Source of the DNA: Flagellimonas sp. 389
GTDB lineage: Bacteria > Bacteroidota > Bacteroidia > Flavobacteriales > Flavobacteriaceae
Direction: 5' to 3'
Assembly (NCBI RefSeq): GCF_018449435.1
Contig: NZ_JAHCMU010000014.1
Coordinates: 62,001 to 126,000, forward strand
Length of the DNA stretch: 64,000 nt
Under the pieces are notes generated by a model that did not search any database, was not told the DNA's origin, and saw only the letters and a list, made by a program, of their open reading frames with translations. Both the position numbers and the translations under genes were made by a program. This document shows, one piece after another, positions 52,294 to 61,535 of the stretch; position 1 is the stretch's first letter, and each line of letters begins with the position of its first letter.

Positions 52294-53793
52294 TCACTGC
52301 TCACAAACTTGGTTAGCATCTTTCTGGAAATCTTCGATGTTCAAAGCACAGATTTCCTTTGGGATTGTGGTGACTGGGTTACCTTGAATAAGAAATGTCT
52401 CCAGTTTCGATAAATTACCTATTTCTCTGGGCAGCTCCGCAATTTGGTTAAAATGCAAAATCAAGTCTTCCAGATTGGTAAGGCTACCTACGGAAGCCGG
52501 TATTGTCTTTATCTTATTCTCCCTTAGGTCCAAACGGGTCAAATTGACAAGATTACCTATTTCGGTTGGTAAGCTCTCGATACTGCTTTTAGTGATCCCC
52601 AAACTGGTCAAACTTGTCATTTGGGTTATTTCTACTGGGAAAGTCTCTATGTCGGAATTCCCAAACCCCAGTGAGGAGAGATTTTTTAATTGTGCTATTT
52701 CTTTGGGGAAAGTGGTTATCAGGTTTCCGCCAAAAAAGAGTGTTTCCAAATTGGTCAGATTACCAATGCTCACCGGAATTTCCGTTATTTTGTTGTCCGA
52801 AATACTCAACTCGGTCAAGTTTTTTAGGTTTCCTATTTCGGTTGGGAGCGCATCGATATTAGTTTGGGCAATCGTTAAGGATTTTAGGTTTTTCAACTCC
52901 CCTATCTCTTTGGGCACACTGCTCAAAGAGGCATTGACTATAAAAATAGATTCCAGGTTGGGGAGATATTTGATCTCTGGAGGAATGGCCGCTATATTTC
53001 TTGAAGTATAAGGAAAACTGAGCGATCGTACCTTTCCTTCATCATTGAATCCAACACCTGTCCATCTGGTTATAGAGGGGTCAAAATTCCACCCTAAATT
53101 AGGGTTTACCCTTCCGAATGCCATAAGGGCCTCTCTTTCCGTCAGTGCGGTAGCAGCTGTATATTCCACCTTGGAACCATCTTCGGCGGTTACGGTATAG
53201 GTTACATCGTTTGTAAAGTCCGTCGCAACCTTTTCCACTGGATCCACCTCGGCATTATCCGATATTGTTATGGTAGGCTTCAATGCTGTTACATCGGTCT
53301 CGGAAGATATCACGATTGTGATGGTCTTGTCCTCTTCATCGATATCTGCTTCGATATCTTCTGAAAGGGCATCATTATCGCTCGCCAAAAACTTGAAGGA
53401 GGTAACTGCCTTGGCACTTGATTTCCCCAAGGTCACCGTGACCGTATATTTCGCCTCGCTGCCGTCCTCCGCAGTGACTGTATAGGTGACCGCTTCGCTA
53501 AAGTCTGTCTCAGCTTTGTCCTTTGGGCTAACGCTCGCTCCTTCTGGTACAGTAATGGTCGGTTTAAGCGTCTTGATATCGACATTCGAGGGTAGCTCTG
53601 CCTTTATGGTCTTATTTCCCTTGTCTATCGTGGCCTTTACGTCTTCGGAAAGGCCTTCATGGTCGGTCGCCAGAAACGTGAACGAGGTAATCTCGGTGTC
53701 ACTGCTTCCGTCCGTTCCATTGTCGTTGTCATCGTCCTTGCTGCAAGCGGCGAGCACGAACAGGCTTAAAAATAATAGGCTTAACTTTTTCAT
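52294..53793 (-). CDS. LRR surface lipoprotein 5 of 8 (2 sandwich domains, 10 LRRs)
   Basis: 499 residues. Lipobox Cys17 and SKDDD, two beta-sandwich repeats (about 34-215), a divergent cap (ALMAFGRVNPNLGWNFDPSI), ten LRRs and a C-terminal cap IPKEICALNIEDF ending CEQ. Some LRRs have the consensus Asn replaced, for instance LTSLGITKSSIESLPTEIGN, which may alter the concave surface. The start is 47 nt after the upstream gene. Confidence 0.85.
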   Translation of the reverse strand: MKKLSLLFLSLFVLAACSKDDDNDNGTDGSSDTEITSFTFLATDHEGLSEDVKATIDKGNKTIKAELPSNVDIKTLKPTITVPEGASVSPKDKAETDFSEAVTYTVTAEDGSEAKYTVTVTLGKSSAKAVTSFKFLASDNDALSEDIEADIDEEDKTITIVISSETDVTALKPTITISDNAEVDPVEKVATDFTNDVTYTVTAEDGSKVEYTAATALTEREALMAFGRVNPNLGWNFDPSITRWTGVGFNDEGKVRSLSFPYTSRNIAAIPPEIKYLPNLESIFIVNASLSSVPKEIGELKNLKSLTIAQTNIDALPTEIGNLKNLTELSISDNKITEIPVSIGNLTNLETLFFGGNLITTFPKEIAQLKNLSSLGFGNSDIETFPVEITQMTSLTSLGITKSSIESLPTEIGNLVNLTRLDLRENKIKTIPASVGSLTNLEDLILHFNQIAELPREIGNLSKLETFLIQGNPVTTIPKEICALNIEDFQKDANQVCEQ

Positions 53794-53840
53794 ATGCGGA
53801 TTAATTGTTTTTCTGTTTATGGTTTAGAGTTGGAGTTTTG

Positions 53841-55502
53841 TTATTCTTCGCAGATGGCCGTATCATCCTTTATAAAATTCTCAATGTTCAAGTCACAGAT
53901 TTCCTTGGGAATCGTAGTTATCTGATTAAAGTTTAAAGACAAAAAACTAAGCTTTGTAAGGTCGCCAAGCTCAATAGGAATGCTTGTAAGTGAGTTACCG
54001 GCCAACTCCAATGTTTCGAGGTTTACAAGATTCCCAAACTCCACTGGTATACTTTCGATGGCATTACCTTTTAACGATACGTCCTTCAAGTTGCTCAAAC
54101 TTCCAATTTCTGCAGGAATACCTGATAAAGAACAGGACGCTACATCTAAGTTTTCCAGCTTAGTCAAACTCCCTATTTCTGTAGGAATTGATGCCAAGGG
54201 ATTAAATGCTAAATCCAAACGTCTCAAGTTGGCCAGGCTTCCTATTTCGACCGGAATGTTCGTCAATGAATTAAAAGATAGGGACAGTACTTCCAATGTG
54301 GTAAGATTTCCTATTTCCATCGGTATAGTTGTCAATGAATTACCACTTAGACCCAAATCTTTTAACCTGGCCAGATCCCCTATTGCAGCTGGTATAGCTT
54401 CCAATGAATTGTTTCCTAAATACAGGTCTTCAAGATTTATCAGGCTTCCTATTTCAGTAGGAATACTTGCTAGGGAGTTCGATGATAATGACAGAAATGT
54501 TAAACCAGAAAGATTTCCTATTTCCTTAGGCAGTACCGTCAAGTCGTTACTGCCCAAACCTAATCTTCGTAGATTGGTAAGATTTACAATCCCTGAAGGA
54601 AGATCGGTCAAATTATTCTCTGACAGATACAACTCTGTAAGATTTGTAAGGTTGCCTATTTCAGCGGGCAAGTCAATCAATTCATTAGTTCTTAAATCTA
54701 AAAATTCTAGGGTTTCTAGATTACCTATCTCTTTAGGGAGACTCGTGAGCGAATTGCCAAATAAATCCAATTTATTTAGATTTGTAAGATTTCCTAGTTC
54801 ATCAGGTAGTTCTGTTAGTTCATTATCTCGTACATTAAGAGTTTCTAGATTTATAAGGTTTCCTAGTTCTAATGGCAGGCTTGTTAACGAGTTATCTGAT
54901 AAAAAAAGGTTTTTTAAGTTAATAAGATTTCCTAGTTCTTTAGGAAGGACCTTTATGCCAGCTTCTTCAAAGTTTAACCCCGTTATTGTCCCATTTTCAA
55001 CTTGAACACCTTGCCAATTGGAAATATCATCCTCCAAATCCCATCCAAGGGCATTATCCGAATTAAGGTTGTATAACCCTATCAGTACTTCTCGCTCTGT
55101 TGGAGAGGTTGTAAATAAGGTTGCCGTATACTTTGCCTCGCTGCCATCTTCAGCGGTTACGGTAAAGGTGACTGCTTCACTAAAGTCTATGGCCGCTTTG
55201 TCCTTGGGATCCACTGTGGCCTTTTCGGACAGTTCGATTATTGGCGTTAGCGCGTTTACATCGGTTCCAAAGGGTACGGTTGCGCTTATCGTCTTGGCAT
55301 CTTTATCTATGGTAGCGGTAACATCTTCCGATAGGACTTCGTTATCGGCTGCCAAAAATTTGAAGGAAACAATTTCCTTGGCGTCGCTCTTTTCCGTTTC
55401 GGTATCGGTACCATTATCGTCATCCTTGCTACAGGAGGCCAGTACAAAAAAGCTTAAAAATAGTATGCTTAGGTTTTTTATGTATTTGTGGGAAGGGTTC
55501 AT
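53841..55502 (-). CDS. LRR surface lipoprotein 4 of 8 (1 sandwich domain, 16 LRRs)
   Basis: 553 residues. Lipobox Cys24 followed by SKDDD; one beta-sandwich repeat (about 38-132); cap (NSDNALGWDLEDDISNWQG); 16 LRRs, the longest run in the cluster and very regular (LEDLYLGNNSLEAIPAAIGD and similar); C-terminal cap IPKEICDLNIENF ending CEE. It closely resembles gene 8 in the sandwich and cap parts (about 47572-49146), pointing to duplication of whole genes as well as of repeats. Confidence 0.87.
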   Translation of the reverse strand: MNPSHKYIKNLSILFLSFFVLASCSKDDDNGTDTETEKSDAKEIVSFKFLAADNEVLSEDVTATIDKDAKTISATVPFGTDVNALTPIIELSEKATVDPKDKAAIDFSEAVTFTVTAEDGSEAKYTATLFTTSPTEREVLIGLYNLNSDNALGWDLEDDISNWQGVQVENGTITGLNFEEAGIKVLPKELGNLINLKNLFLSDNSLTSLPLELGNLINLETLNVRDNELTELPDELGNLTNLNKLDLFGNSLTSLPKEIGNLETLEFLDLRTNELIDLPAEIGNLTNLTELYLSENNLTDLPSGIVNLTNLRRLGLGSNDLTVLPKEIGNLSGLTFLSLSSNSLASIPTEIGSLINLEDLYLGNNSLEAIPAAIGDLARLKDLGLSGNSLTTIPMEIGNLTTLEVLSLSFNSLTNIPVEIGSLANLRRLDLAFNPLASIPTEIGSLTKLENLDVASCSLSGIPAEIGSLSNLKDVSLKGNAIESIPVEFGNLVNLETLELAGNSLTSIPIELGDLTKLSFLSLNFNQITTIPKEICDLNIENFIKDDTAICEE

Positions 55503-55536
55503 TCTTTTCTGTTTATCATTGCGTGTTTGAATTATG

Positions 55537-57330
55537 CTATTCTTCGCAGACTTGGGTAGGGTCTTTTCTAAAATCTGATATGTCCATATCGCAGATTTCT
55601 TTGGGAACCGTAGTCAAGGGGTTACCGAGGAGGTAAAAATCCCGTAAACTGCCTAGTCTTCCAATTTCAGAAGGTATGGATGCCAACTCGTTTTCACTTA
55701 GATACAAATCTCTTAAGTTGATCAGGTCTCCTATAGCTGCCGGTACCATTGTGAGTTCATTTCTAGCTAATGAAAGCCTTTGAAGCTGCCCAAGCGTTCC
55801 TATCTCGCCAGGTATGGTTGTCAATAAATTGTCGTTTAAGAACAGTTCTTCCAAGTTTGCAAGATTACCAAGTTCAGCAGGTACCGAAACCAGATTGTTC
55901 TCACCCAAATACAAATCTATCAAGTTGGTTAGGTTTCCTATCGTTTCTGGAATGGACGTAAGTTCATTTCTGGTCAGGGAGAACCTTTGCAGTTGACCGA
56001 GGTTCCCTACCTCGGCAGGAACGGTCGTCAATGTATTATTGTTTAAGAACAGCTCTTCCAGGTTTGCAAGATTACCAAGCTCGGCGGGTACACTAGTCAA
56101 GTCGTTATTGGAAAGGTCTAGCTTTTCAAGACTTGATAAATTGCCGAGTTCTATGGGTAAATTTTCTAAAGAGCAGTTGGTTAAGACAAGTTCCCTCAAA
56201 TTTTGTAACCCTCCTATTCCTTCTGGGATTTCCTTTAAAGGATTGTTTCTAAGTTCCAGTCTTTCAAGATTGGACAATGCCCCCAGTTCGGAAGGAATAG
56301 ATTCCAACGAGTTATTGTTAATAAAGAAATTCTTTAAGTTGGTCAACGTTCCCATTTCTTTAGGAATGGATTCCAAAGAATTACTTGACAAAGAAATACT
56401 GTTAAGGTTTTTAAGGTTGCCCATTTCCGCAGGTAGCGATTTAATATTGTTCTCCCATAGTGCTAATTCCCGAAGATTTACAAGATCACCAAACGAAACA
56501 GGTATTATACTAAGAGCATTTCTTTGTATGTTTAAGCCTACAACTTTGTTATCCTCTATAACGACCCCTTCCCATTCAGAAGGTTCTTTTGTTAGATCCC
56601 AGTCTAAATCGTTAAAAGGATTTGCCCTATATAGGGCTTCAAGAGCCTCTTTTTCGGAAAGCCTACGGGCAAGTTCAACGGTGTATTCCGCAGTGCTACC
56701 ATCCTCGGCCGTAACGGTATAGGTGACTGCTTCGCTAAAGTCTGTCTCAGCTTTGTCCTCTGGGCTAACGCTCGCTCCTTCCGATACCGTTATGGTCGGC
56801 TTAAGGTTCGAAATATCGGCTCCATCCGGAACCCGTGCCCTTATCGTCATGGAATCCATTATTATAAGGGCGGAAACATCATCTGAAAGTGAAGCATTGT
56901 CTTTTGCCAAAAACTCGAAGGCGGTAATCACCTTGATACTGGATTTCTCTTGCATTACGGTCACTGTATACTTGGTCGTACTACCGTCCTCGGCCGTAAC
57001 GGTATACTCCACAGCTCCACTAAAGTCTTCTACAGCTTTGTCCTTGGGGTTTACACTTGCCTTATCGGACACTGTAATTGTGGGTTTGAGCGCAGTGAGT
57101 GCAGTGCCCAGCGGTACTTTGGCAGATATTGTTTTTTTCTCCATGTCTATAGTGGCCTTTACATCTTCCGATAGGACTTCGTTATCGGCTGCCAAAAAGA
57201 TGAATGCGGTAATTTCTTTTGCGGAGCTTTCCGTACTGTTGTTATCATCGTCCTTGCTGCAAGCGGACAGTACGAACATGCTTAAGCATAAAATGCTTAG
57301 GTTTTTTATGTATTTGCGTGAGGTTTTCAT
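55537..57330 (-). CDS. LRR surface lipoprotein 3 of 8 (2 sandwich domains, 14 LRRs)
   Basis: 597 residues from the ATG at 57330; the frame extends 15 codons further but the signal peptide begins here. Lipobox Cys24, SKDDD, two beta-sandwich repeats (about 35-215), cap (NPFNDLDWDLTKEPSEWEG) and 14 LRRs. A block of three LRRs is duplicated in tandem: NLANLEELFLNNNTLTTVPA and NLANLEELFLNDNLLTTIPG start the two 69-residue units. C-terminal cap VPKEICDMDISDF ending CEE. The sequence just upstream resembles that upstream of gene 4, so the duplicated unit included the spacer. Confidence 0.87.
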   Translation of the reverse strand: MKTSRKYIKNLSILCLSMFVLSACSKDDDNNSTESSAKEITAFIFLAADNEVLSEDVKATIDMEKKTISAKVPLGTALTALKPTITVSDKASVNPKDKAVEDFSGAVEYTVTAEDGSTTKYTVTVMQEKSSIKVITAFEFLAKDNASLSDDVSALIIMDSMTIRARVPDGADISNLKPTITVSEGASVSPEDKAETDFSEAVTYTVTAEDGSTAEYTVELARRLSEKEALEALYRANPFNDLDWDLTKEPSEWEGVVIEDNKVVGLNIQRNALSIIPVSFGDLVNLRELALWENNIKSLPAEMGNLKNLNSISLSSNSLESIPKEMGTLTNLKNFFINNNSLESIPSELGALSNLERLELRNNPLKEIPEGIGGLQNLRELVLTNCSLENLPIELGNLSSLEKLDLSNNDLTSVPAELGNLANLEELFLNNNTLTTVPAEVGNLGQLQRFSLTRNELTSIPETIGNLTNLIDLYLGENNLVSVPAELGNLANLEELFLNDNLLTTIPGEIGTLGQLQRLSLARNELTMVPAAIGDLINLRDLYLSENELASIPSEIGRLGSLRDFYLLGNPLTTVPKEICDMDISDFRKDPTQVCEE

Positions 57331-57364
57331 GTTTTTCTGTTTATCGTTGCGTGTTTGAATTACG

Positions 57365-58555
57365 CTATTCTTCACAAACTTGGGTTATGTCTTTTTGAAA
57401 AGTTTCAATATCTAAATCACAGATTTCTTTAGGGACAATGGTAAGTGGATTGCTCCTAATAGCTAAAAATGTAAGGTTTGAAAGATTGCCCAATTCATCT
57501 GGAAGTGCGGTAATCTCGTTCCGTGATAAATCCAATTGGGTGAGGTTGGACAGACCACCTATCGATGGTGGTATTTCCGTCAAGGAATTTATTCTTAATA
57601 GGAGTATTCGAAGGTTGGTAAGGTTACCTATTTCATTTGGCAAAGACGAAATTTTACCAGAAATTATTGACAACTGTTCCAATTGAGTAAGGTTTCCAAT
57701 CTCAGGTGGTAGGGAAGTCCAATCATCGCTGCCCAATCGCAATTCCTCAAGGTTTGTCAAAGCTGCTATTTCAAGAGGGAAACTATCCAGATTGCTACTT
57801 GCCAAACTAAGGTATGTCAGCTTTGTGAGGCTCTCGAATTCCTTGGGTAGTTCTGTAAAGCTATTGAAGCCCAGAGTAAGGGATTCCAGGTTAGTAAGGC
57901 GACCTATTTCTTTGGGAATATTGGAAAAATTGTTGGCCTCCAAATTCAATGACCTAAGGTTGGTAAGATATCCTATGTCCCCTGGCAGGTTCTCCAGTTC
58001 ATCCTCATAAAAGTCTAAAGAGACCACAAGCCCATCCTCAACGAAAACACCTTCCCAATTGGAGATATCCGTGTCGGACAGGTCCCAGCCAAGATCATTG
58101 CCCGGATTGGCCTCGTATATGCTCACCAGTGCCTCCCTTTCGGTGAGCACCCTTTTAAGGTCAACAACATATTCAGCTTTGCTGCCATCCTCTGCCGTTA
58201 CCGTGTAGCCAGTTTTTTCATTGAAGTCCTTCACAACATCATTTGGGTCCACCGTAGCCCCGTCGGAAACCGTTATTGTTGGCTTTAGTGCATTGAGCTC
58301 AGCTTTATTTGGAAGCTCACCGGTTATGGTTTTGGTGTCCTGGTCTATATCGGTCGTGAAGTCCTCGGTCAGTGAACTGTTTTCGGAGGCCAAAAAGCTA
58401 AAGGCCGTGATTGCCTTGGCATCACTTTTCTCCACTTCCTTGTCGGGTTCCTTGCCGGTCTCGGTTCCATTGTCGTTGTCATCGTCCTTGCTGCAGGAGG
58501 CCATTACAAAAAGCCCCAAGAACAGGATGCCTATCTTTCTTATATTTATGTCCAT
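57365..58555 (-). CDS. LRR surface lipoprotein 2 of 8 (1 sandwich domain, 9 LRRs)
   Basis: 396 residues. Lipobox Cys21, SKDDD, a linker rich in Glu/Lys (GTETGKEPDKEVEKSDAK) that is identical to that of gene 1, one beta-sandwich repeat, cap (NPGNDLGWDLSDTDISNWEG), nine LRRs and the cap VPKEICDLDIETF ending CEE. About 105 nt covering the linker are almost identical to gene 1, which points to recent duplication or gene conversion. Confidence 0.86.
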   Translation of the reverse strand: MDINIRKIGILFLGLFVMASCSKDDDNDNGTETGKEPDKEVEKSDAKAITAFSFLASENSSLTEDFTTDIDQDTKTITGELPNKAELNALKPTITVSDGATVDPNDVVKDFNEKTGYTVTAEDGSKAEYVVDLKRVLTEREALVSIYEANPGNDLGWDLSDTDISNWEGVFVEDGLVVSLDFYEDELENLPGDIGYLTNLRSLNLEANNFSNIPKEIGRLTNLESLTLGFNSFTELPKEFESLTKLTYLSLASSNLDSFPLEIAALTNLEELRLGSDDWTSLPPEIGNLTQLEQLSIISGKISSLPNEIGNLTNLRILLLRINSLTEIPPSIGGLSNLTQLDLSRNEITALPDELGNLSNLTFLAIRSNPLTIVPKEICDLDIETFQKDITQVCEE

Positions 58556-58604
58556 AGTATTTATATTGATTTTTTGTGGATTGTTTGTTCCCTATTACTT
58601 AGTG

Positions 58605-59600
58605 CTACTCTTCACAAACTGCATCTCCAATACTAAAACTTGGGAGGTTCAGGTCACATATTTCCTTGGGAATTGTATCTAAGCGATTTCGGTCTATTAA
58701 AAAAGACCTAAGTTTGGTAAGGTTACCTATTTCCCTGGGAATGCTACTGATCCTGTTGTTACTTAAGACAAGGCGTTCAAGATTTGTTAAGTTTTCAATA
58801 TCAGGGGGAATGCTACTGATTCTTGTTTGAGTTATAAACAGTTCTTTGAGCATTCTAAGGTTCCATATTTCGTTTGGTACCGTACTCAGAAAATTTTTCC
58901 CTATTGACAATATTTCAAGATTTTCAAGGTTCCCTATTTCCTTGGGTATCTCGCTTATCCCATTGCCAAATACGTATAAGGTCACTAGTTCTGAAAGGCT
59001 TCCAATTTCTTTGGGCAAAATGGTCAGACCCTTTTCTGAAAGGTTTAGTTCCGTAACCTTGCCATTCTCCAGGGTAACCCCTTCCCAGTTGGACATGTCA
59101 TCGTCCTCTATATCCCATCCCAAACGGTTATCCGGGTTAACGTTGAAAAGTTTAACCAGTACCTCCCGCTCCGTAGGAGCGGTTATCGTTACCGTAACGG
59201 TATATTCCGCTTTGCTGTCATCCTCGGCCGTTACCGTATAGGTGACTGCTTCGCTAAAATCGGCTGCAGCTTTGTCATTAGGGTCCACCGTGGCCTTTTC
59301 GGACAGTTCAATGGTTGGTTTCAGTGCCTTTACTTCTGCTCCAAAAGGAACGGTCGCCGTAATTGTTTTCGCTTCTTTGTCTATCGTCGCTTTTACATCC
59401 TCGGACAGCGCTTCGTTGTCAGTGGCCAAAAAACTAAAGGCCGTGATTGCCTTGGCATCACTTTTTTCCACTTCCTTGTCGGGTTCCTTGCCGGTCTCGG
59501 TTCCATTGTCGTTGTCATCGTCCTTGCTACAAGATGCCAGTATGAACAGACTTAAACATAAAATGCTTAGGCTTTTTAGGCTATGGTATCTCTTTTCCAT
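58605..59600 (-). CDS. LRR surface lipoprotein 1 of 8 (1 sandwich domain, 6 LRRs)
   Basis: 331 residues, the shortest of the family and probably the first gene of the operon. Lipobox Cys24 and SKDDD, the Glu/Lys linker shared with gene 2, one beta-sandwich repeat, cap (NPDNRLGWDIEDDDMSNWEG), six LRRs (LERLVLSNNRISSIPREIGN) and the cap IPKEICDLNLPSF ending CEE. A 500-nt gap with two inverted repeats and a recurring motif lies upstream, the likely promoter region for all eight genes. Confidence 0.86.
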   Translation of the reverse strand: MEKRYHSLKSLSILCLSLFILASCSKDDDNDNGTETGKEPDKEVEKSDAKAITAFSFLATDNEALSEDVKATIDKEAKTITATVPFGAEVKALKPTIELSEKATVDPNDKAAADFSEAVTYTVTAEDDSKAEYTVTVTITAPTEREVLVKLFNVNPDNRLGWDIEDDDMSNWEGVTLENGKVTELNLSEKGLTILPKEIGSLSELVTLYVFGNGISEIPKEIGNLENLEILSIGKNFLSTVPNEIWNLRMLKELFITQTRISSIPPDIENLTNLERLVLSNNRISSIPREIGNLTKLRSFLIDRNRLDTIPKEICDLNLPSFSIGDAVCEE

Positions 59601-59722
59601 GGGTTTGGGTTTAAAAATGAAATCCTTTACTATTATTGTTTAACACAAGTCGTTCAGTAAGGCATCGCTTACATGTGTCTTACTGTCAGGCTTAAATCAT
59701 TTTCAAGTGGTGTTCTGTAGTA

Positions 59723-59744
59723 ATCCAATACGTGATAATTGGAT
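59723..59744. promoter_or_regulatory. Inverted repeat upstream of the LRR operon (1)
   Basis: ATCCAAT and ATTGGAT, perfect inverses 8 nt apart, about 120 nt before the first LRR gene and adjacent to a second inverted repeat. Confidence 0.35.
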
Positions 59745-59750
59745 ATGGGT

Positions 59751-59784
59751 TTCATATGACTCGTTTAATCGTCGGTCATATGAA
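59751..59784. promoter_or_regulatory. Inverted repeat upstream of the LRR operon (2)
   Basis: TTCATATGAC (59751-59760) and GTCATATGAA (59775-59784), a perfect 10-bp inverted repeat with a 14-nt spacer. Its position, about 150 nt before the first LRR gene, fits an operator or a transcript hairpin. It is a stronger candidate than the neighbouring repeat. Confidence 0.4.
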
Positions 59785-59949
59785 TTAAAGGGAATGGTTG
59801 ATTTGTTTCTTCACAAAAAATTTGTGCTATCAGTTTTGAAATAAAACAATTATAAAAAAAAGAGAAATTAAAAACTTTCTTCATAAGAATTTAGTCTTTT
59901 GTATTGAGATTGATGACTACAAAACTAAAGTCGAAAGCTGTGTTTCCGT

Positions 59950-59999
59950 TTGTCAAAAAATCAATTTTTTTAAAAAAGCTCGTCAGAAAATTAATTTTT
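59950..59999. promoter_or_regulatory. Recurring motif, two direct copies, upstream of the LRR operon
   Basis: TTGTCAAAAAATCAATTTTT (from 59950) is followed 30 nt later by the similar GTCAGAAAATTAATTTTT (59982-59999). Two spaced direct copies are what AraC-type regulators often bind. The rest of the 515-nt gap (59601-60115) has no gene. Confidence 0.45.
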
Positions 60000-60115
60000 A
60001 CGAAGTTTTTATTCTGACACTATACGTTGACTTGACCTCACATTAAATCTTTGTAAGTATTTGTTTTTAAATGCCTTGTATAACAAATCTTTAAAAGAAT
60101 CCTATTTGTGGGCGG

Positions 60116-61456
60116 TCATTGTATCCACTCTAGCGAATGGTTTTTTTCCTTTATAAAATTGTGGGATTCTTTTACGCTAAAGTTCAAAAAATCGATAATT
60201 ACCCTACTTTTTAATGTATGCTCCTTCTGTTTGTCATATCCTTTTGTGGTCATTATAGGAATTAAGAAGGGGATATCTGTAAAGTCCATATGACCTGCAT
60301 TTTTAAATCTTACCCAGTGGGATCCTAAGGTGTTTTTCTCTACTAGTTTTTTTACGCCTTCAAGTTCAAGCTTCTTAATTTTCTGATATAGCTCAACATC
60401 TGGGAGATTCTTTTCTTTCAATACATCGTCAGGTAATTCGGGAGAAAATGAGCTTATGTACAAAAAAGGACGGTCAAATTCTTCTGTTGATTCTGGACTT
60501 ATAGGGCCGTCAATATTAATAACCGATTTTACACTTTGGCTCTCAACACCTGCGACGGTAGCGGTCGTTCCACCCAAAGAATGTCCTATTAAGGCTACCT
60601 GTTCAAAGTTAATATGGTCGGCAAGAAAAAAATCTTTGCTTTTAATATTCTGAAGTGAAAATAAAACATCGTTTACCTGGTTTGGAACAACTTTTTGCAC
60701 CAAGTCCTGTATAAACTTCTTTTGGGCATCAAATGTCAAGGTTGTGGCATCGGACCTGTTCAAGCCATATCTTTCAAACGAAAAATCATGATCTATGGCC
60801 ATAACCACATATCCGGTTCCTGCTATTTCCTGAAGCAAAGCGGTATTGTCCAAATTTGTACTCGCCGCTCCATGCGAATATATGACCAAAGGAAATTTAG
60901 ATGAATCTTCAATAACTTCCATTGTATTATAGGCTCTTGTTTCCACTAGATTCAAGTGTCCAAAAACAAAGTTTGGCATTCCCATTAATCCATCTAGGGA
61001 ACGTTCTTCGTTTTGATGGTATTTACTATATTCTCCCTCTTTTTGAGTGGTAGGGAACCAAAATTTTACCAAAACATCCCTGTGTTTCCCTCTCGCGTCT
61101 TTAAGTGTTAGGTCGTAAGTACCAACCTTATACTTAGAAACCAGTTCTGGAAACTCAAAAACAGGAATTAGAATGCCTACAGCCCCACTCACCAATACAC
61201 AAAGTAAAACAGTAAGCAGTATAACTTTTCGGAATATTGTATTCCTCCATCTATTAATATTGACAACCAAGACCAATAAAGAAATAGCATAAATAAAAAA
61301 CATTTGCCATCGTATCCCTTCCAAATAATAGTGCAATCCAAAAGGAATCAGTAGTACAACTGCCAAAATAGACTTACTTCTGATTCTTCGGTTTGCAACT
61401 AGCCAAAGTATCACAAGACATACTTCTATAAATAAAAGAAACTCGAATAGTCTCAT
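60116..61456 (-). CDS. Membrane-anchored alpha/beta hydrolase, PAF-acetylhydrolase-like
   Basis: 446 residues. Three or four membrane helices fill the first 100 residues (about 3-20, 29-45, 50-66 and 76-98). An alpha/beta hydrolase domain follows, with nucleophile Ser293 in ALIGHSLGGTTATVAG, Asp316 in INIDGPIS and His389 in KNAGHMDFTD, plus an oxyanion-type VIYSHGAAS. The pattern is that of platelet-activating-factor acetylhydrolases and related esterases. The substrate is unknown. An AraC-type gene lies directly upstream in the same direction, with a recurring motif between the two. Confidence 0.8.
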   Translation of the reverse strand: MRLFEFLLFIEVCLVILWLVANRRIRSKSILAVVLLIPFGLHYYLEGIRWQMFFIYAISLLVLVVNINRWRNTIFRKVILLTVLLCVLVSGAVGILIPVFEFPELVSKYKVGTYDLTLKDARGKHRDVLVKFWFPTTQKEGEYSKYHQNEERSLDGLMGMPNFVFGHLNLVETRAYNTMEVIEDSSKFPLVIYSHGAASTNLDNTALLQEIAGTGYVVMAIDHDFSFERYGLNRSDATTLTFDAQKKFIQDLVQKVVPNQVNDVLFSLQNIKSKDFFLADHINFEQVALIGHSLGGTTATVAGVESQSVKSVINIDGPISPESTEEFDRPFLYISSFSPELPDDVLKEKNLPDVELYQKIKKLELEGVKKLVEKNTLGSHWVRFKNAGHMDFTDIPFLIPIMTTKGYDKQKEHTLKSRVIIDFLNFSVKESHNFIKEKNHSLEWIQ

Positions 61457-61535
61457 ACAAAATGTTGTGTCATCAGGAAATTTATTGCTGTTTCAAAAAT
61501 CTTGGTCAAAATAAGAGCACGGTGCCGCTTATGGT

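Noticed and set aside
47572..59600. Long plus-strand open frames opposite the LRR genes, for example 439 codons at 49722-51041
   Set aside because: They are antisense shadows of repetitive coding sequence: no promoters, Ser/Thr/Val-rich nonsense translations, and they change with the LRR repeats on the coding strand.
47572..59600. Repeated DNA at regular intervals resembling a CRISPR or satellite array
   Set aside because: The period is 69 nt (23 codons), the repeats are degenerate and in frame, and they encode LRRs. There is no spacer structure and there are no cas genes.
47572..59600. Diversity-generating retroelement acting on the LRR genes
   Set aside because: No reverse transcriptase, template repeat or accessory gene is present, and variation is by whole repeats rather than adenine substitutions.
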